Assembly (NCBI RefSeq): GCF_003730015.1
Contig: NZ_RJTU01000013.1
Location: 107,461 to 171,460 of the forward strand
DNA: 64,000 nt
Reading direction: 5' to 3'
From: Epilithonimonas hominis
GTDB lineage: Bacteria; Bacteroidota; Bacteroidia; Flavobacteriales; Weeksellaceae
Position 1 is the first letter of the stretch, and each line of letters starts with the position of its first letter. Under the pieces are notes generated by a model. The model searched no databases. It was not told where the DNA came from and saw only the letters and a list, made by a program, of their open reading frames with translations. This document shows positions 26,533 through 34,006 of the stretch, piece by piece. Both the position numbers and the translations under genes were made by a program.

Positions 26533-26651
26533 TTATCGCAAAGGCGCAGATTTTTTATTTTACTTCTTTTTCAAGACGCTATAAAATCGAAGATTTTATT
26601 TTTTGCGACTTTTAAATATTGTGAGAAATTTCTTTCGCGACTTTGCGATAA
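26533..26651. repeat. Palindrome-ended intergenic element with AAAATCGAAGATTTT core
   Basis: TTATCGCAAAGGCGCAGA (26533-26550) is inverted at 26634-26651 (15 of 18). The palindromic core AAAATCGAAGATTTT (26583-26597) is the exact complement of the cores in the elements at 28203-28297 and 28719-28864. The element fills the gap between marR and fadB. Confidence 0.65.
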
Positions 26652-26655
26652 TGTT

Positions 26656-27117
26656 TTATTTTTTATGATTTAGTTCATTCGCGATTTTTAAGATGTCTGT
26701 CATTACTTCTTTGAAAACTTCAAATTTATCTGGAGCAATTCTTTCAACCACTTTTTTATTGAAATTAACTACAACTTCTTTTGAAAGATTTCTGGAATTG
26801 ACGCCTTTTTCCGTCAGTTTGATAATGACTTCTCGTTTATCTGTCGTAGTTTTTTCTTTGTAGATATAACCGTTGTCTTCGAGAAGTTTGATGATTCTCG
26901 TCAAAGAAGTAGGCTCAATCGCCATTTTGGGACCAAGATTCGTACTTCTTGTTCCTTCTTTTGGGTCAATTTTAAGTAACGTCAATGCTTGAACTGCAGT
27001 TGAATTATACAGGGAAGCCTGATCCGAATACATTTTCGAGACCGCTAACCAAGCCGACTTTAACATTAAGTCAACACTTTCGACTTTTTCTGAATTTTTC
27101 TTTTCCATAACTAGCAT
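26656..27117 (-). CDS. MarR-family transcriptional regulator of the beta-oxidation operon
   Basis: This 153-residue winged-helix regulator has recognition-helix and wing segments MAIEPTSLTRIIKLLEDNGYIYKEKTTTDKREVIIKLTEKG (start of motif about residue 65). It lies at the head of the beta-oxidation genes, with a 26-bp perfect palindrome in its own promoter, so it is probably an autorepressor whose ligand is an acyl-CoA or fatty acid. The ligand is inference. A start at the second Met (MEKKN) is equally possible. Confidence 0.88.
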   Translation of the reverse strand: MLVMEKKNSEKVESVDLMLKSAWLAVSKMYSDQASLYNSTAVQALTLLKIDPKEGTRSTNLGPKMAIEPTSLTRIIKLLEDNGYIYKEKTTTDKREVIIKLTEKGVNSRNLSKEVVVNFNKKVVERIAPDKFEVFKEVMTDILKIANELNHKK

Positions 27118-27133
27118 ATTGAAGTGCTTTTTA

Positions 27134-27170
27134 CAAATATAAAAAAAATACTATGCATGCATAGTATTTT
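27134..27170 (-). promoter_or_regulatory. marR promoter with perfect 26-bp palindromic operator
   Basis: The palindrome with half-site AAAATACTATGCA spans 27145-27170 and lies directly upstream of the -7 element TATATTTG (27141-27134, minus strand). It covers the spacer and the -33 region, as expected for a MarR autorepressor site. Confidence 0.8.
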
Positions 27171-27252
27171 GATATTAAGTTGTTTAAATTGTTGATTTAC
27201 AGTTGATTAATTATTATGCGAATCTTATTAAATAAAATTGATGAAAATCTAT

Positions 27253-28194
27253 TTAGTTAGAATTGCTTGTTTTAATCAATGTTTGCAGAGACTGTTTAAT
27301 TTCAGATAAATTATGACAATTATCATAAAAATCCTCCGAATTTAGTTCCCAAAAATCATTTTTAAATATCAATTTGATTTTTCGCAAATCTTGAGAGAAG
27401 TTTTTTTGGAGATAAGAAAACATCATTTCTTTTTCCAATTTCGGTGCATCAATTTCTGGAGCGTGAAATGTTTGATTAAATTCTAAAATCTTTGGTGTAA
27501 TTAATTCTGGATTGTTGAGAATAACTTCTTCGGAAATTCCGCTGATGAGTTTTTTATCTTTAATCCACCAAATTTTATCGGAAAATTCCTTTGCTAATCG
27601 CCAATCGTGAGATGAGAAAAGAATGAGTTTGTTTTCAGATTTTGCAAGATTTCTGAGAAGTGAAAGAATCATTAGTTTGTTTTCTTCATCCAGATGCGTG
27701 GTTGGTTCATCCAGAATAATAAATGGAGAATTCTGCGCCAAAGATCTTCCTATAAAAGCTTTTTGAAGATTCCCGTCTGATAATTCAGTTAGTTTTTTGT
27801 TTTGATATTCTGATAAGTTGAGTTTGTTAATGATTTCTGAAATTTCCTGTTTATCAGTTTTATTTAATTTAAAATAATAAGGGTAATGAATGTATTTACC
27901 GAGCGAAATTAAATCTGTAACGGTGTAATTATCTGGAATTTCAGCTTTAGAAAAAACAATAGCAATTTGAGAAGCTATTTCGTTTGAATTCAATTTTTGA
28001 ATTGATTTTCCATTGATAGAAATTTCGCCTTTCAAAAGCTTATTTTGTCCAAGAATAGATTTGATTAATGTTGTTTTTCCAATACCATTATTTCCCATCA
28101 AAAGACAAACTTCGCCTAATTCCAAAGACGAATCAATCTCCGAAACCAATGGGTTTGAATAACCGATTGTTGTTTGTTTTATTTCTAAAAACAT
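27253..28194 (-). CDS. FecE-like iron/siderophore ABC transporter ATPase
   Basis: This ATPase energises uptake of an iron chelate or cobalamin. Walker A is MGNNGIGKTT (about residues 34-43), the ABC signature LSDGNLQKAFIGRS, Walker B FIILDEPTTHLD and the switch His in FSSHDWR. About 80 C-terminal residues extend beyond the usual 255-residue ATPase and show no motif. The permease gene is upstream, separated by a pseudogene and two repeats. No binding-protein gene is nearby. Confidence 0.88.
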   Translation of the reverse strand: MFLEIKQTTIGYSNPLVSEIDSSLELGEVCLLMGNNGIGKTTLIKSILGQNKLLKGEISINGKSIQKLNSNEIASQIAIVFSKAEIPDNYTVTDLISLGKYIHYPYYFKLNKTDKQEISEIINKLNLSEYQNKKLTELSDGNLQKAFIGRSLAQNSPFIILDEPTTHLDEENKLMILSLLRNLAKSENKLILFSSHDWRLAKEFSDKIWWIKDKKLISGISEEVILNNPELITPKILEFNQTFHAPEIDAPKLEKEMMFSYLQKNFSQDLRKIKLIFKNDFWELNSEDFYDNCHNLSEIKQSLQTLIKTSNSN

Positions 28195-28202
28195 ATTTTT
28201 TG

Positions 28203-28297
28203 TTTACACAAGGGCACGATGAAAATTTTATTTTGGTTATGTTTTTAAGGCACAAGGTTTGAAAATCTTCGATTTTTTACTGAACTAGTTCTTGTTT
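28203..28297. repeat. Degenerate palindrome-ended element with AAAATCTTCGATTTT core
   Basis: The 15-bp core AAAATCTTCGATTTT is at 28262-28276. A left end TTACACAAGGGCAC (near 28204) and a degraded right end TAGTTCTTGTTTT (near 28285) resemble the arms of the element at 28719-28864. Confidence 0.45.
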
Positions 28298-28300
28298 TTT

Positions 28301-28681
28301 CTAAAAATAACCATTTATGACTCTTGTTACTCCAGATTTAAAAGTTTCTTCATTGAAATTGATGAGAAGTCCCAACTTGCAATTTGTCATTTTTAAATAA
28401 GTTAATAATTGTGCTTTATGAGATGGATTTATAAACTCAACAGCTTTGATTTCTTATATTAATTTATCTTCAATTATGATGTCAATCCGAAATGCATTAT
28501 TTATTTTCAATTCTTCATAGACAATTGGAAGAACTATTTGTTTTTCAACTTTTAAATTATGTTTTTGTAGCTCGTAAAACAAACATTCTTCATAAACTGT
28601 TTCGAATAATCCAGGTCGTAATTTTTTATGAATCTTGAGTCCAAGATCAAACACAATTTTTGATAATTCATTTTCTGTCAT
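28301..28681 (-). pseudogene. GxxExxY-family gene interrupted by a stop codon
   Basis: The upstream part (28454-28681, 75 codons) has the family signature GLFETVYEECL and EKQIVLPIVYEELKI. A TAA at 28456-28454 interrupts the frame in DKLI-stop-EIKAVE. Downstream, the same frame continues with the conserved family end (KAVEFINPSHKAQLLTYLK, then CKLGLLINF) to a TAG at 28301. The whole, 127 codons, equals the usual family length. A TTA-to-TAA change would explain it. It sits between two iron ABC genes. The family function is unknown. Confidence 0.88.
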
Positions 28682-28718
28682 TTGTATTTTTTATCGAAGA
28701 TAAAATAAAATGGCATAT

Positions 28719-28864
28719 TTAACACAAAGGCACTAAGTTTTCTTTTTATTCGGGTGTTTTAGGGGACAAGGATTAACTTCGTTAAAAAAATGAAAATCTT
28801 CGATTTTCTAGTGCCTTAAAATATTTTCAATTAATTCAAAAAAATCTTAGTGTTCTTGTGTTAA
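28719..28864. repeat. Palindrome-ended element with AAAATCTTCGATTTT core (146 bp)
   Basis: TTAACACAAAGGCACTAAG (28719-28737) is inverted at 28846-28864 with about three mismatches. The palindromic core is at 28793-28807. The right arm supplies the stop codon of the FecCD gene (28863-28861), so the element inserted at, or replaced, the gene end. Confidence 0.7.
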
Positions 28865-29826
28865 ACCTTCCTCATTAACATCAACAATATCACAGGAATC
28901 CCAAAAAACGTTGTAATAATATTAATAGGAAATTGGCTCAACTCAGAAATAATCGAAAAAATTTGCATTATAAACACACCCAAAATCATATTCAGAACCC
29001 ATTGATGCCAAAGTTGCGCTGGATTCCAAATCATTCTGCAAAAATGGGGAACTACAACGCCAATAAATAAAATCGGTCCTAAAAAAGCCGTAACCGAAGC
29101 TGAAAGTAGGGAAGAAGCTACAATGATACTGATTTTCAGTTTGGATTGACTAATTCCAAAACTCTGTGCGTAAGCTACTCCAAGAGCATTTCCTATTAAT
29201 GGTTTTATCGATTTGAAAGTGAAAATCAAACCAATAGTAATTAAAACTGTAAGAATCAAAATCTGAATTAAACTCGCTTGATTATTCGCTCCAAAAGTCC
29301 ATAAAATATAATTTTTCAGACTTTGACTTTCCACATAAAACTGAAGAAAAGAAACCACAGCGCCAGCCAAAGCCGAAATCAAAAATCCGAAAATAATAAT
29401 GAAACTCTTATCCCGAAATCGATTCGAAAATAAGAGCAAAATCATCATCAGAATAATGCTTCCCATGATGGATGCAAAACTGATAAAACTGTTCTGTAAA
29501 AAATCAGGAATGACAATATTTTGCGAAAAGAAAATATAAAATGCCACAAACAAACTAGAAACCGAAGTGATTCCCAAAACATCTGGACCAGCCAAAGGGT
29601 TTTTGAAATATTCCTGCAAAAGAAACCCACTAGTTGGAATGGCAATTCCCGCCAATAGCATTGCTAAAGCCCGATTAATCCTGAAACCGGCAATTTGAAA
29701 ATTCTCAGATTCTGAATTGAAAAAATCAGAAAAATTCAGTTTTGCAAAACCTATATTGAGATTGATGAAAAACGCAATAATCGCAAAAAGGATTATTAAA
29801 ATAACCAAAACAGGAAAACGTTTCAT
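28861..29826 (-). CDS. FecCD/BtuC-type iron permease
   Basis: This is the membrane subunit of an iron-chelate or cobalamin ABC importer. It has about nine to ten hydrophobic segments, the FecCD family features FRINRALAMLLAGIAIPTSG near residue 47-66, NPLAGPDVLGI at about 78-88, and the coupling region GPILFIGVVVPHFCRMI at about 250. The start is ATG at 29826; the codon before is a TTG. At 321 residues it is normal. It is 13 bp from the thioredoxin-like gene and pairs with the ATPase at 27253-28194. Confidence 0.9.
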   Translation of the reverse strand: MKRFPVLVILIILFAIIAFFINLNIGFAKLNFSDFFNSESENFQIAGFRINRALAMLLAGIAIPTSGFLLQEYFKNPLAGPDVLGITSVSSLFVAFYIFFSQNIVIPDFLQNSFISFASIMGSIILMMILLLFSNRFRDKSFIIIFGFLISALAGAVVSFLQFYVESQSLKNYILWTFGANNQASLIQILILTVLITIGLIFTFKSIKPLIGNALGVAYAQSFGISQSKLKISIIVASSLLSASVTAFLGPILFIGVVVPHFCRMIWNPAQLWHQWVLNMILGVFIMQIFSIISELSQFPINIITTFFGIPVILLMLMRKV

Positions 29827-29839
29827 CAAAAGTATGGTC

Positions 29840-30403
29840 TTATTTTAAGAATTTTTCGATTTTCTCATTAAGAGCTTCTTCCGTCATAGACCCTATGGTT
29901 TCATCCGATTCATTTCCTTTGGTCATCAAGGTAAACGGAATAGATTCACCGCCCCAAGTTTTGAAATTTTGTTTGAAAAAAGAAGTGTTCAACAGATTTC
30001 CGTCCAATAAAACGATATGATTTCTAAGTTCGTACTCATCTGCAAAATCGCTCACTTTGCTTGCCCAATCTGTTTTGTTATCGAGACTTACAAAAGTGAA
30101 TTTCACAGGTTTTCCTGCCAATTCGTCCATCTTCTTTCTAAAATGCGGAATCTCCTGCATACACGGTCCACACCAAGTCGCGAAGAAGTTGGTCACATAA
30201 AGCGTGTCAGAATGATTGGACTTCAAAACTTCTGAGATTTTTTCAGGAGAAAGTTCTGTAAGTTCAGCAACATCTGCTTCCGATTTTGTTGGTTCAACTT
30301 TTATTGAGTCTTCTTTTGCTTCAGTTTCAGCAACTTTTTCATCGTTCTTTTTACAAGCTAAAAGGCTGATTGATAAAACAGAATATATCAGGAATTTTCT
30401 CAT
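29840..30403 (-). CDS. TlpA-like thioredoxin-fold lipoprotein
   Basis: This is a membrane-anchored thiol-disulfide protein facing the periplasm. The lipobox SISLLACKK follows a short leader when starting at the ATG at 30403; the start at 30433 would put ten polar residues before the leader. The active site is FFATWCGPCMQEIPHF. The linker after the lipid Cys is rich in Glu/Lys. TlpA-like proteins reduce cytochrome c or partner proteins. Its position beside the iron permease may be incidental. Confidence 0.87.
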   Translation of the reverse strand: MRKFLIYSVLSISLLACKKNDEKVAETEAKEDSIKVEPTKSEADVAELTELSPEKISEVLKSNHSDTLYVTNFFATWCGPCMQEIPHFRKKMDELAGKPVKFTFVSLDNKTDWASKVSDFADEYELRNHIVLLDGNLLNTSFFKQNFKTWGGESIPFTLMTKGNESDETIGSMTEEALNEKIEKFLK

Positions 30404-30413
30404 TGAATTAATT

Positions 30414-30560
30414 TTATGGTTTGATTTTAACAATCTTATTTTCTTTAATTATAACAATTTCGCTATTGTTTTTCCTCTTGAATTCCAGCATTTTTTCATA
30501 GGCTTTTTCAAGACCTTTCAAGATTTTTTCGCGTCTTTCTATTTTATTTTCTGTTGTCAT
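30414..30560 (-). CDS. Small 48-residue protein overlapping the zeta-like kinase
   Basis: An ATG at 30560-30558 inside the last codons of the kinase gene opens a 48-codon frame ending at TAA 30416-30414, 10 bp before the TlpA-like start. The product begins MTTENKIERREKILKGLEK, is helical and highly charged in its first 32 residues, and ends in a short strand (IVIIKENKIVKIKP). The 17-bp overlap implies translational coupling, as in toxin-antitoxin pairs, so it may be the partner of the kinase. Homology is not known to me. Confidence 0.6.
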   Translation of the reverse strand: MTTENKIERREKILKGLEKAYEKMLEFKRKNNSEIVIIKENKIVKIKP

Positions 30561-31131
30561 AATAGTTTTTTAATTCGTTAAATTTTTCTTGATTGTAAAT
30601 ATTGATTTCGGTCTCCGAATTTTTTTCAGCAATGAGAATATGCTTGCCTTCAGAATTATCAAAAATCAAAGTCTGATTTACAATTGGAAGATATATGTTG
30701 AATAAATTGAGAATTCCGTTGTAATATCTTCTTCTAATAATATTTTCAGGAATATGATGTCCACCTTCTTTGACTCTTATTTTTACGCGTTCAATCGCCA
30801 ATTCAGGATTTTTTAACCAAAAGAAAAGAAGTGTTGTATTGTAACCTTGTTCTTTTGCTTTCAGAATTTTTTGTTTATAAGTTTTGGTTGCTAAGGTTGT
30901 TTCAAATGCAAAATTTTCGTTTTGTGAAAATAACTCATCAATACGATTAAGCATAATTCTTCCAGACTCAAATGCCACTTTTTCTGGCTGAAAAGGTGAG
31001 AGCCCTTTTGCAATTTCATCTGCATTTACAAATTCTTTACAATCCAATATTTCGGGCAGAATTGTAAAAGATGCAGTGGTTTTTCCAGCACCATTACAAC
31101 CAGCAATGATGTAAAGATTTTGTTCTTTCAA
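30544..31131 (-). CDS. Zeta-toxin-like P-loop kinase
   Basis: The 195-residue protein has Walker A GCNGAGKTTAS (residues 11-21), VNADEIAKGLSP (about 34-45, the Asp site of zeta-type kinases) and ENFAFETTLATKTY (about 72-85), followed by RRRYYNGILNLF, all features of the zeta toxin / AAA_33 family that phosphorylate UDP-sugars or related small molecules. The start is a TTG (no ATG is available upstream). It heads a minus-strand unit with a small overlapping gene. Whether it is toxic is not shown. Confidence 0.85.
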   Translation of the reverse strand: MKEQNLYIIAGCNGAGKTTASFTILPEILDCKEFVNADEIAKGLSPFQPEKVAFESGRIMLNRIDELFSQNENFAFETTLATKTYKQKILKAKEQGYNTTLLFFWLKNPELAIERVKIRVKEGGHHIPENIIRRRYYNGILNLFNIYLPIVNQTLIFDNSEGKHILIAEKNSETEINIYNQEKFNELKNYYDNRK

Positions 31132-31187
31132 TATTTTAATTTTAGATTTTTTCTTTTCTCAAATTTCATTAAATTTGATTCTTGATA

Positions 31188-32315
31188 ATGGAGAATCAAT
31201 TAACAATCGCAAATCAACCTCAGTTTCACAGGTTAAAAATAGCTAAAAAACGACAATTGACCAAAAATGCTTTTGCATTGGAATTGGCGATTCCCGAGGA
31301 GTTGAAATCCAACTATAAGTTCCAAGCAGGTCAATATGTGACGCTGAAATATCATTTTAATGAAAAGGAAATTCAGAATGATTATTCTTTTACATCAGCT
31401 CCTTTTGAAAACAAAATTGAATTAGTCATCAAAATCAATGGCGACGAAAGTTCAACTAATTTCTTATTCAAAAATTATCAGATTGGTGATGAAATCTCTG
31501 TGAGTGAACCTCTCGGACGTTTTTTCATTCCTTCAAGACCAAACGAAAAACGGACAATTCTGGCTTTTGCTTCCGGAATTGGAATCACACCGATTTTTAG
31601 TCATATTAAGAACATTCTTCACGAAGAACAATTCACAAGAATTTTTCTTTTTTATGGAAACAAAAGTTATGAAGATATTGTTCTAAAGCAGGAATTGGAA
31701 GATTTGCAGAAAGAAAATGTTGGCAGATTTGAAGTGTTTTATTTCTTGTCTCAGGAAAAAGTAAAAGACCAATTATTCCAAGGACGATTGGATGAAAAAA
31801 AGATTTCTCTCATTATTAATCAAATTCTACATCTGGATGAAGATGATGAAGAATCCACCATTTGGGACAGTACGGATAAAGTGCTGATATGCGGTCCTGG
31901 TGAAATGATAAAATCTGTTGCCAATGCTTGTTACAACCACGGAATTCCGAAAAAAAATATTCATTTTGAGTTGTTTGAAGCTTTCAATGATGATATCTAT
32001 CCAACCGAAAAAGAGTTTCCTCTAATTGAGAATGTCAATGTTAAAATCAAATTCAATCACATCGAAAAAGATGGAATTGTTCTGAAGAATAACGAGCGAA
32101 AAATTTTGCAACAACTTTTGGATTTAGGTTATAAACTTCCTTATTCCTGCAAATCTGGCATCTGTGGAAGCTGTCTTTGTTATTTGAAAAATGGAGAAGT
32201 GGATATGACAGAAGATGAATATTTGACAGAAAATGAAAAAAGCCAGGGGAAAATTTTGCCTTGTGTTTCCATTGCAATGAGCAAAGATGTATCTTTAGAT
32301 TTTGATTTGTATTAA
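31188..32315 (+). CDS. FAD/2Fe-2S oxidoreductase (PaaE/ferredoxin-reductase type)
   Basis: The domain order is an FAD-binding barrel (QYVTLKYHF, NDYSFTSAPF), an NAD(P)-binding domain (LAFASGIGITPIFSHIK, LICGPGEMI) and a C-terminal plant-type 2Fe-2S domain (YSCKSGICGSCLCYLKNG, with a later Cys in KILPC). It passes electrons from NAD(P)H to an oxygenase or desaturase. I take the ATG at 31188, preceded by TAAATTTG at 31170-31177; the TTG at 31182 is less likely. The transcript leader would be only a few bases. No phenylacetate genes are nearby, so the partner is unknown. Confidence 0.88.
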   Translation: MENQLTIANQPQFHRLKIAKKRQLTKNAFALELAIPEELKSNYKFQAGQYVTLKYHFNEKEIQNDYSFTSAPFENKIELVIKINGDESSTNFLFKNYQIGDEISVSEPLGRFFIPSRPNEKRTILAFASGIGITPIFSHIKNILHEEQFTRIFLFYGNKSYEDIVLKQELEDLQKENVGRFEVFYFLSQEKVKDQLFQGRLDEKKISLIINQILHLDEDDEESTIWDSTDKVLICGPGEMIKSVANACYNHGIPKKNIHFELFEAFNDDIYPTEKEFPLIENVNVKIKFNHIEKDGIVLKNNERKILQQLLDLGYKLPYSCKSGICGSCLCYLKNGEVDMTEDEYLTENEKSQGKILPCVSIAMSKDVSLDFDLY

Positions 32316-32317
32316 TA

Positions 32318-32941
32318 ATGATTCGGGCAATAACTAACTTTTTCAGAATAATTTTCGGGCTTTTGGAACTCGGGGTTTTGCTGTTGATTTTAGCCAACGT
32401 TTGGGTGGTAGCCCTAACAAGTGGGAGAACTTATAATAAAATCAGTAAAGTCCCTTCAAGAGATTGTGCGCTGGTTTTGGGAACTTCTCCCAAGATGCGT
32501 TCCGGTGTTGCCAACCCATATTTTACGGCAAGGATGGATGCTGTAGGAACACTTTATCATCATGGAAAAGTCAAAAAAATTATTGTGAGTGGCGAAAAAA
32601 GCGAAAATTATGATGAGCCTGCCGCAATGAAACGTTTTTTGGTTTACACAGAAGGCGTTCCGGAAAATATTATTATTGAAGACCCCAAAGGATTCAATAC
32701 CCATAAAAGTATTTTGCGTTGTAAAAATGTTTATGGTGAAAAAAATGTGATTATCGTTTCACAAGGTTTTCATAATCTTCGTGCTTTGTTCTTTGCCAGA
32801 AATAATGGGATGAATGCGTTGGGTTACGATGCTCAGGATGTAAGTAAAAATGAAAGTTTCTACCGCAATCACACCCGTGAATTCTTTGCCAGGGTTTTGG
32901 CCGTTTTTTATTACGTTTTGGGAATTTCGCCGGAAGAATAG
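32318..32941 (+). CDS. SanA/YdcF-family membrane protein
   Basis: A single N-terminal membrane segment (about residues 8-32) precedes a DUF218 domain: RDCALVLGTSPKM, RMDAVGTLYHHGKVKKIIVSG, VIIVSQGFHNLRALFFA. SanA-like proteins affect envelope permeability (vancomycin exclusion in E. coli). It follows the oxidoreductase after 2 bp and is probably co-transcribed with it. Confidence 0.87.
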   Translation: MIRAITNFFRIIFGLLELGVLLLILANVWVVALTSGRTYNKISKVPSRDCALVLGTSPKMRSGVANPYFTARMDAVGTLYHHGKVKKIIVSGEKSENYDEPAAMKRFLVYTEGVPENIIIEDPKGFNTHKSILRCKNVYGEKNVIIVSQGFHNLRALFFARNNGMNALGYDAQDVSKNESFYRNHTREFFARVLAVFYYVLGISPEE

Positions 32942-32985
32942 ATGTGATAATTAGTTTTGGACGATTTTTCAAAATTGATTTTTAT

Positions 32986-33016
32986 TTGAATCCGAAAAAA
33001 AATTATACTATTTTTG
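32986..33016 (+). promoter_or_regulatory. udk promoter
   Basis: TTG (32986-32988) and TATTTTTG (33009-33016) are separated by 20 bp, matching the Bacteroidetes -33/-7 consensus, 15 bp before the udk start. Confidence 0.7.
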
Positions 33017-33030
33017 TAAAAAATGTAGAA

Positions 33031-33648
33031 ATGCTCGTGATTGGTATAGCCGGAGGAACAGGTTCCGGAAAAACAACTGTTGTTAATAAAATTCTTCAAC
33101 AACTTAACTTAGAAGGCGTTAACGTGCTTTCGCAAGATAATTATTACCACGACAATCCTAATTTGACTTTGTCAGAAAGAGAAGTTCTTAATTACGATCA
33201 CCCAAAATCAATCGATTTTGACTTGATGTTGCAACACGTTAAAGCCCTTAAAAATCATCAGAGTATAGAACAGCCGATATATTCTTTCGTAACGCATTCC
33301 AGAACTGGCGACCATATTACTGTGGAACCAAGAAATGTGTTGATTGTAGAAGGAATTTTGGTTTTAACAAGCAAAGAATTACTGAAAGAGTTTGATCTAA
33401 AAGTTTTTGTACACGCAGATTCTGACGAGAGATTAATCCGTAGAATTCGAAGAGATACGCAGGAGAGAGGTAGAGATTTGCAAGAAGTTTTGCATAGATA
33501 CCAAACGACTTTGAAGCCGATGCATCAGGAATTTATCGAACCTTCCAAAAATGAAGCAGATCTTATTGTTCCGAATATGAGACAAAATTCTGTAGCTATC
33601 GATTTCTTAACGACTGTAATTAATAATTCGCTTAAAAAAGTTCATTAA
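33031..33648 (+). CDS. udk: Uridine kinase
   Basis: This enzyme phosphorylates uridine and cytidine in pyrimidine salvage. The P-loop GIAGGTGSGKTTVVN starts at residue 4, with the downstream SQDNYYHD, YDHPKSIDFD and RDTQERGRDLQEVL typical of uridine kinases. The start at 33031 is supported by the P-loop position and the promoter; an upstream ATG-less extension would cross the promoter. The 205-residue length is normal. It heads udk-divIC-mutA. Confidence 0.95.
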   Translation: MLVIGIAGGTGSGKTTVVNKILQQLNLEGVNVLSQDNYYHDNPNLTLSEREVLNYDHPKSIDFDLMLQHVKALKNHQSIEQPIYSFVTHSRTGDHITVEPRNVLIVEGILVLTSKELLKEFDLKVFVHADSDERLIRRIRRDTQERGRDLQEVLHRYQTTLKPMHQEFIEPSKNEADLIVPNMRQNSVAIDFLTTVINNSLKKVH

Positions 33649-33650
33649 CT

Positions 33651-34001
33651 ATGAAAGAACTAATCAAGGATATCAAAAAAAAATCGCCAACACTCAAGTT
33701 CTTTAAAACTTATGTTTTCAATAAGTATGTTTTAACGCTTACAGGATTTTTGGTGTGGATGATATTTTTTGACAGTACATCTTTTTTAGTTATAAATGAA
33801 CTAAACGGCGAAATCACACGTTACGAAAATCAACTTAATTTTTATAAGACTGAGTACGAAAAGAATGACAGATTCTTTCGCAAGCTTATGAACAACAAAC
33901 AAGAGAAAGAGAAATATGCACGTGAAAATTACTTTATGAAAAAACCGAACGAAGAGATTTTCATATTGGTAGTTGACAGTTCTAAAATTGCAAAAAAATA
34001 A
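33651..34001 (+). CDS. FtsB/DivIC-family septum formation protein
   Basis: This 116-residue bitopic protein has one membrane segment (about residues 26-48, YVLTLTGFLVWMIFFDS) followed by a coiled coil (INELNGEITRYENQLNFYKTEYEKND) and the family end EKYARENYFMKKPNEEIFILV. It is a divisome component that bridges cell-division proteins. It starts 2 bp after udk. Confidence 0.9.
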   Translation: MKELIKDIKKKSPTLKFFKTYVFNKYVLTLTGFLVWMIFFDSTSFLVINELNGEITRYENQLNFYKTEYEKNDRFFRKLMNNKQEKEKYARENYFMKKPNEEIFILVVDSSKIAKK

Positions 34002-34006
34002 ACAAA

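Noticed and set aside
22526..28681. In-frame TAA codons as programmed readthrough or an altered genetic code
   Set aside because: Many genes in the window end in TAA, there is no recoding signal nearby, and decay of passenger genes is simpler.
30216..30581. 121-codon plus-strand frame opposite the TlpA-like and small genes
   Set aside because: It is antisense to better supported genes and its product is a low-complexity Phe/Ser-rich sequence without motifs.
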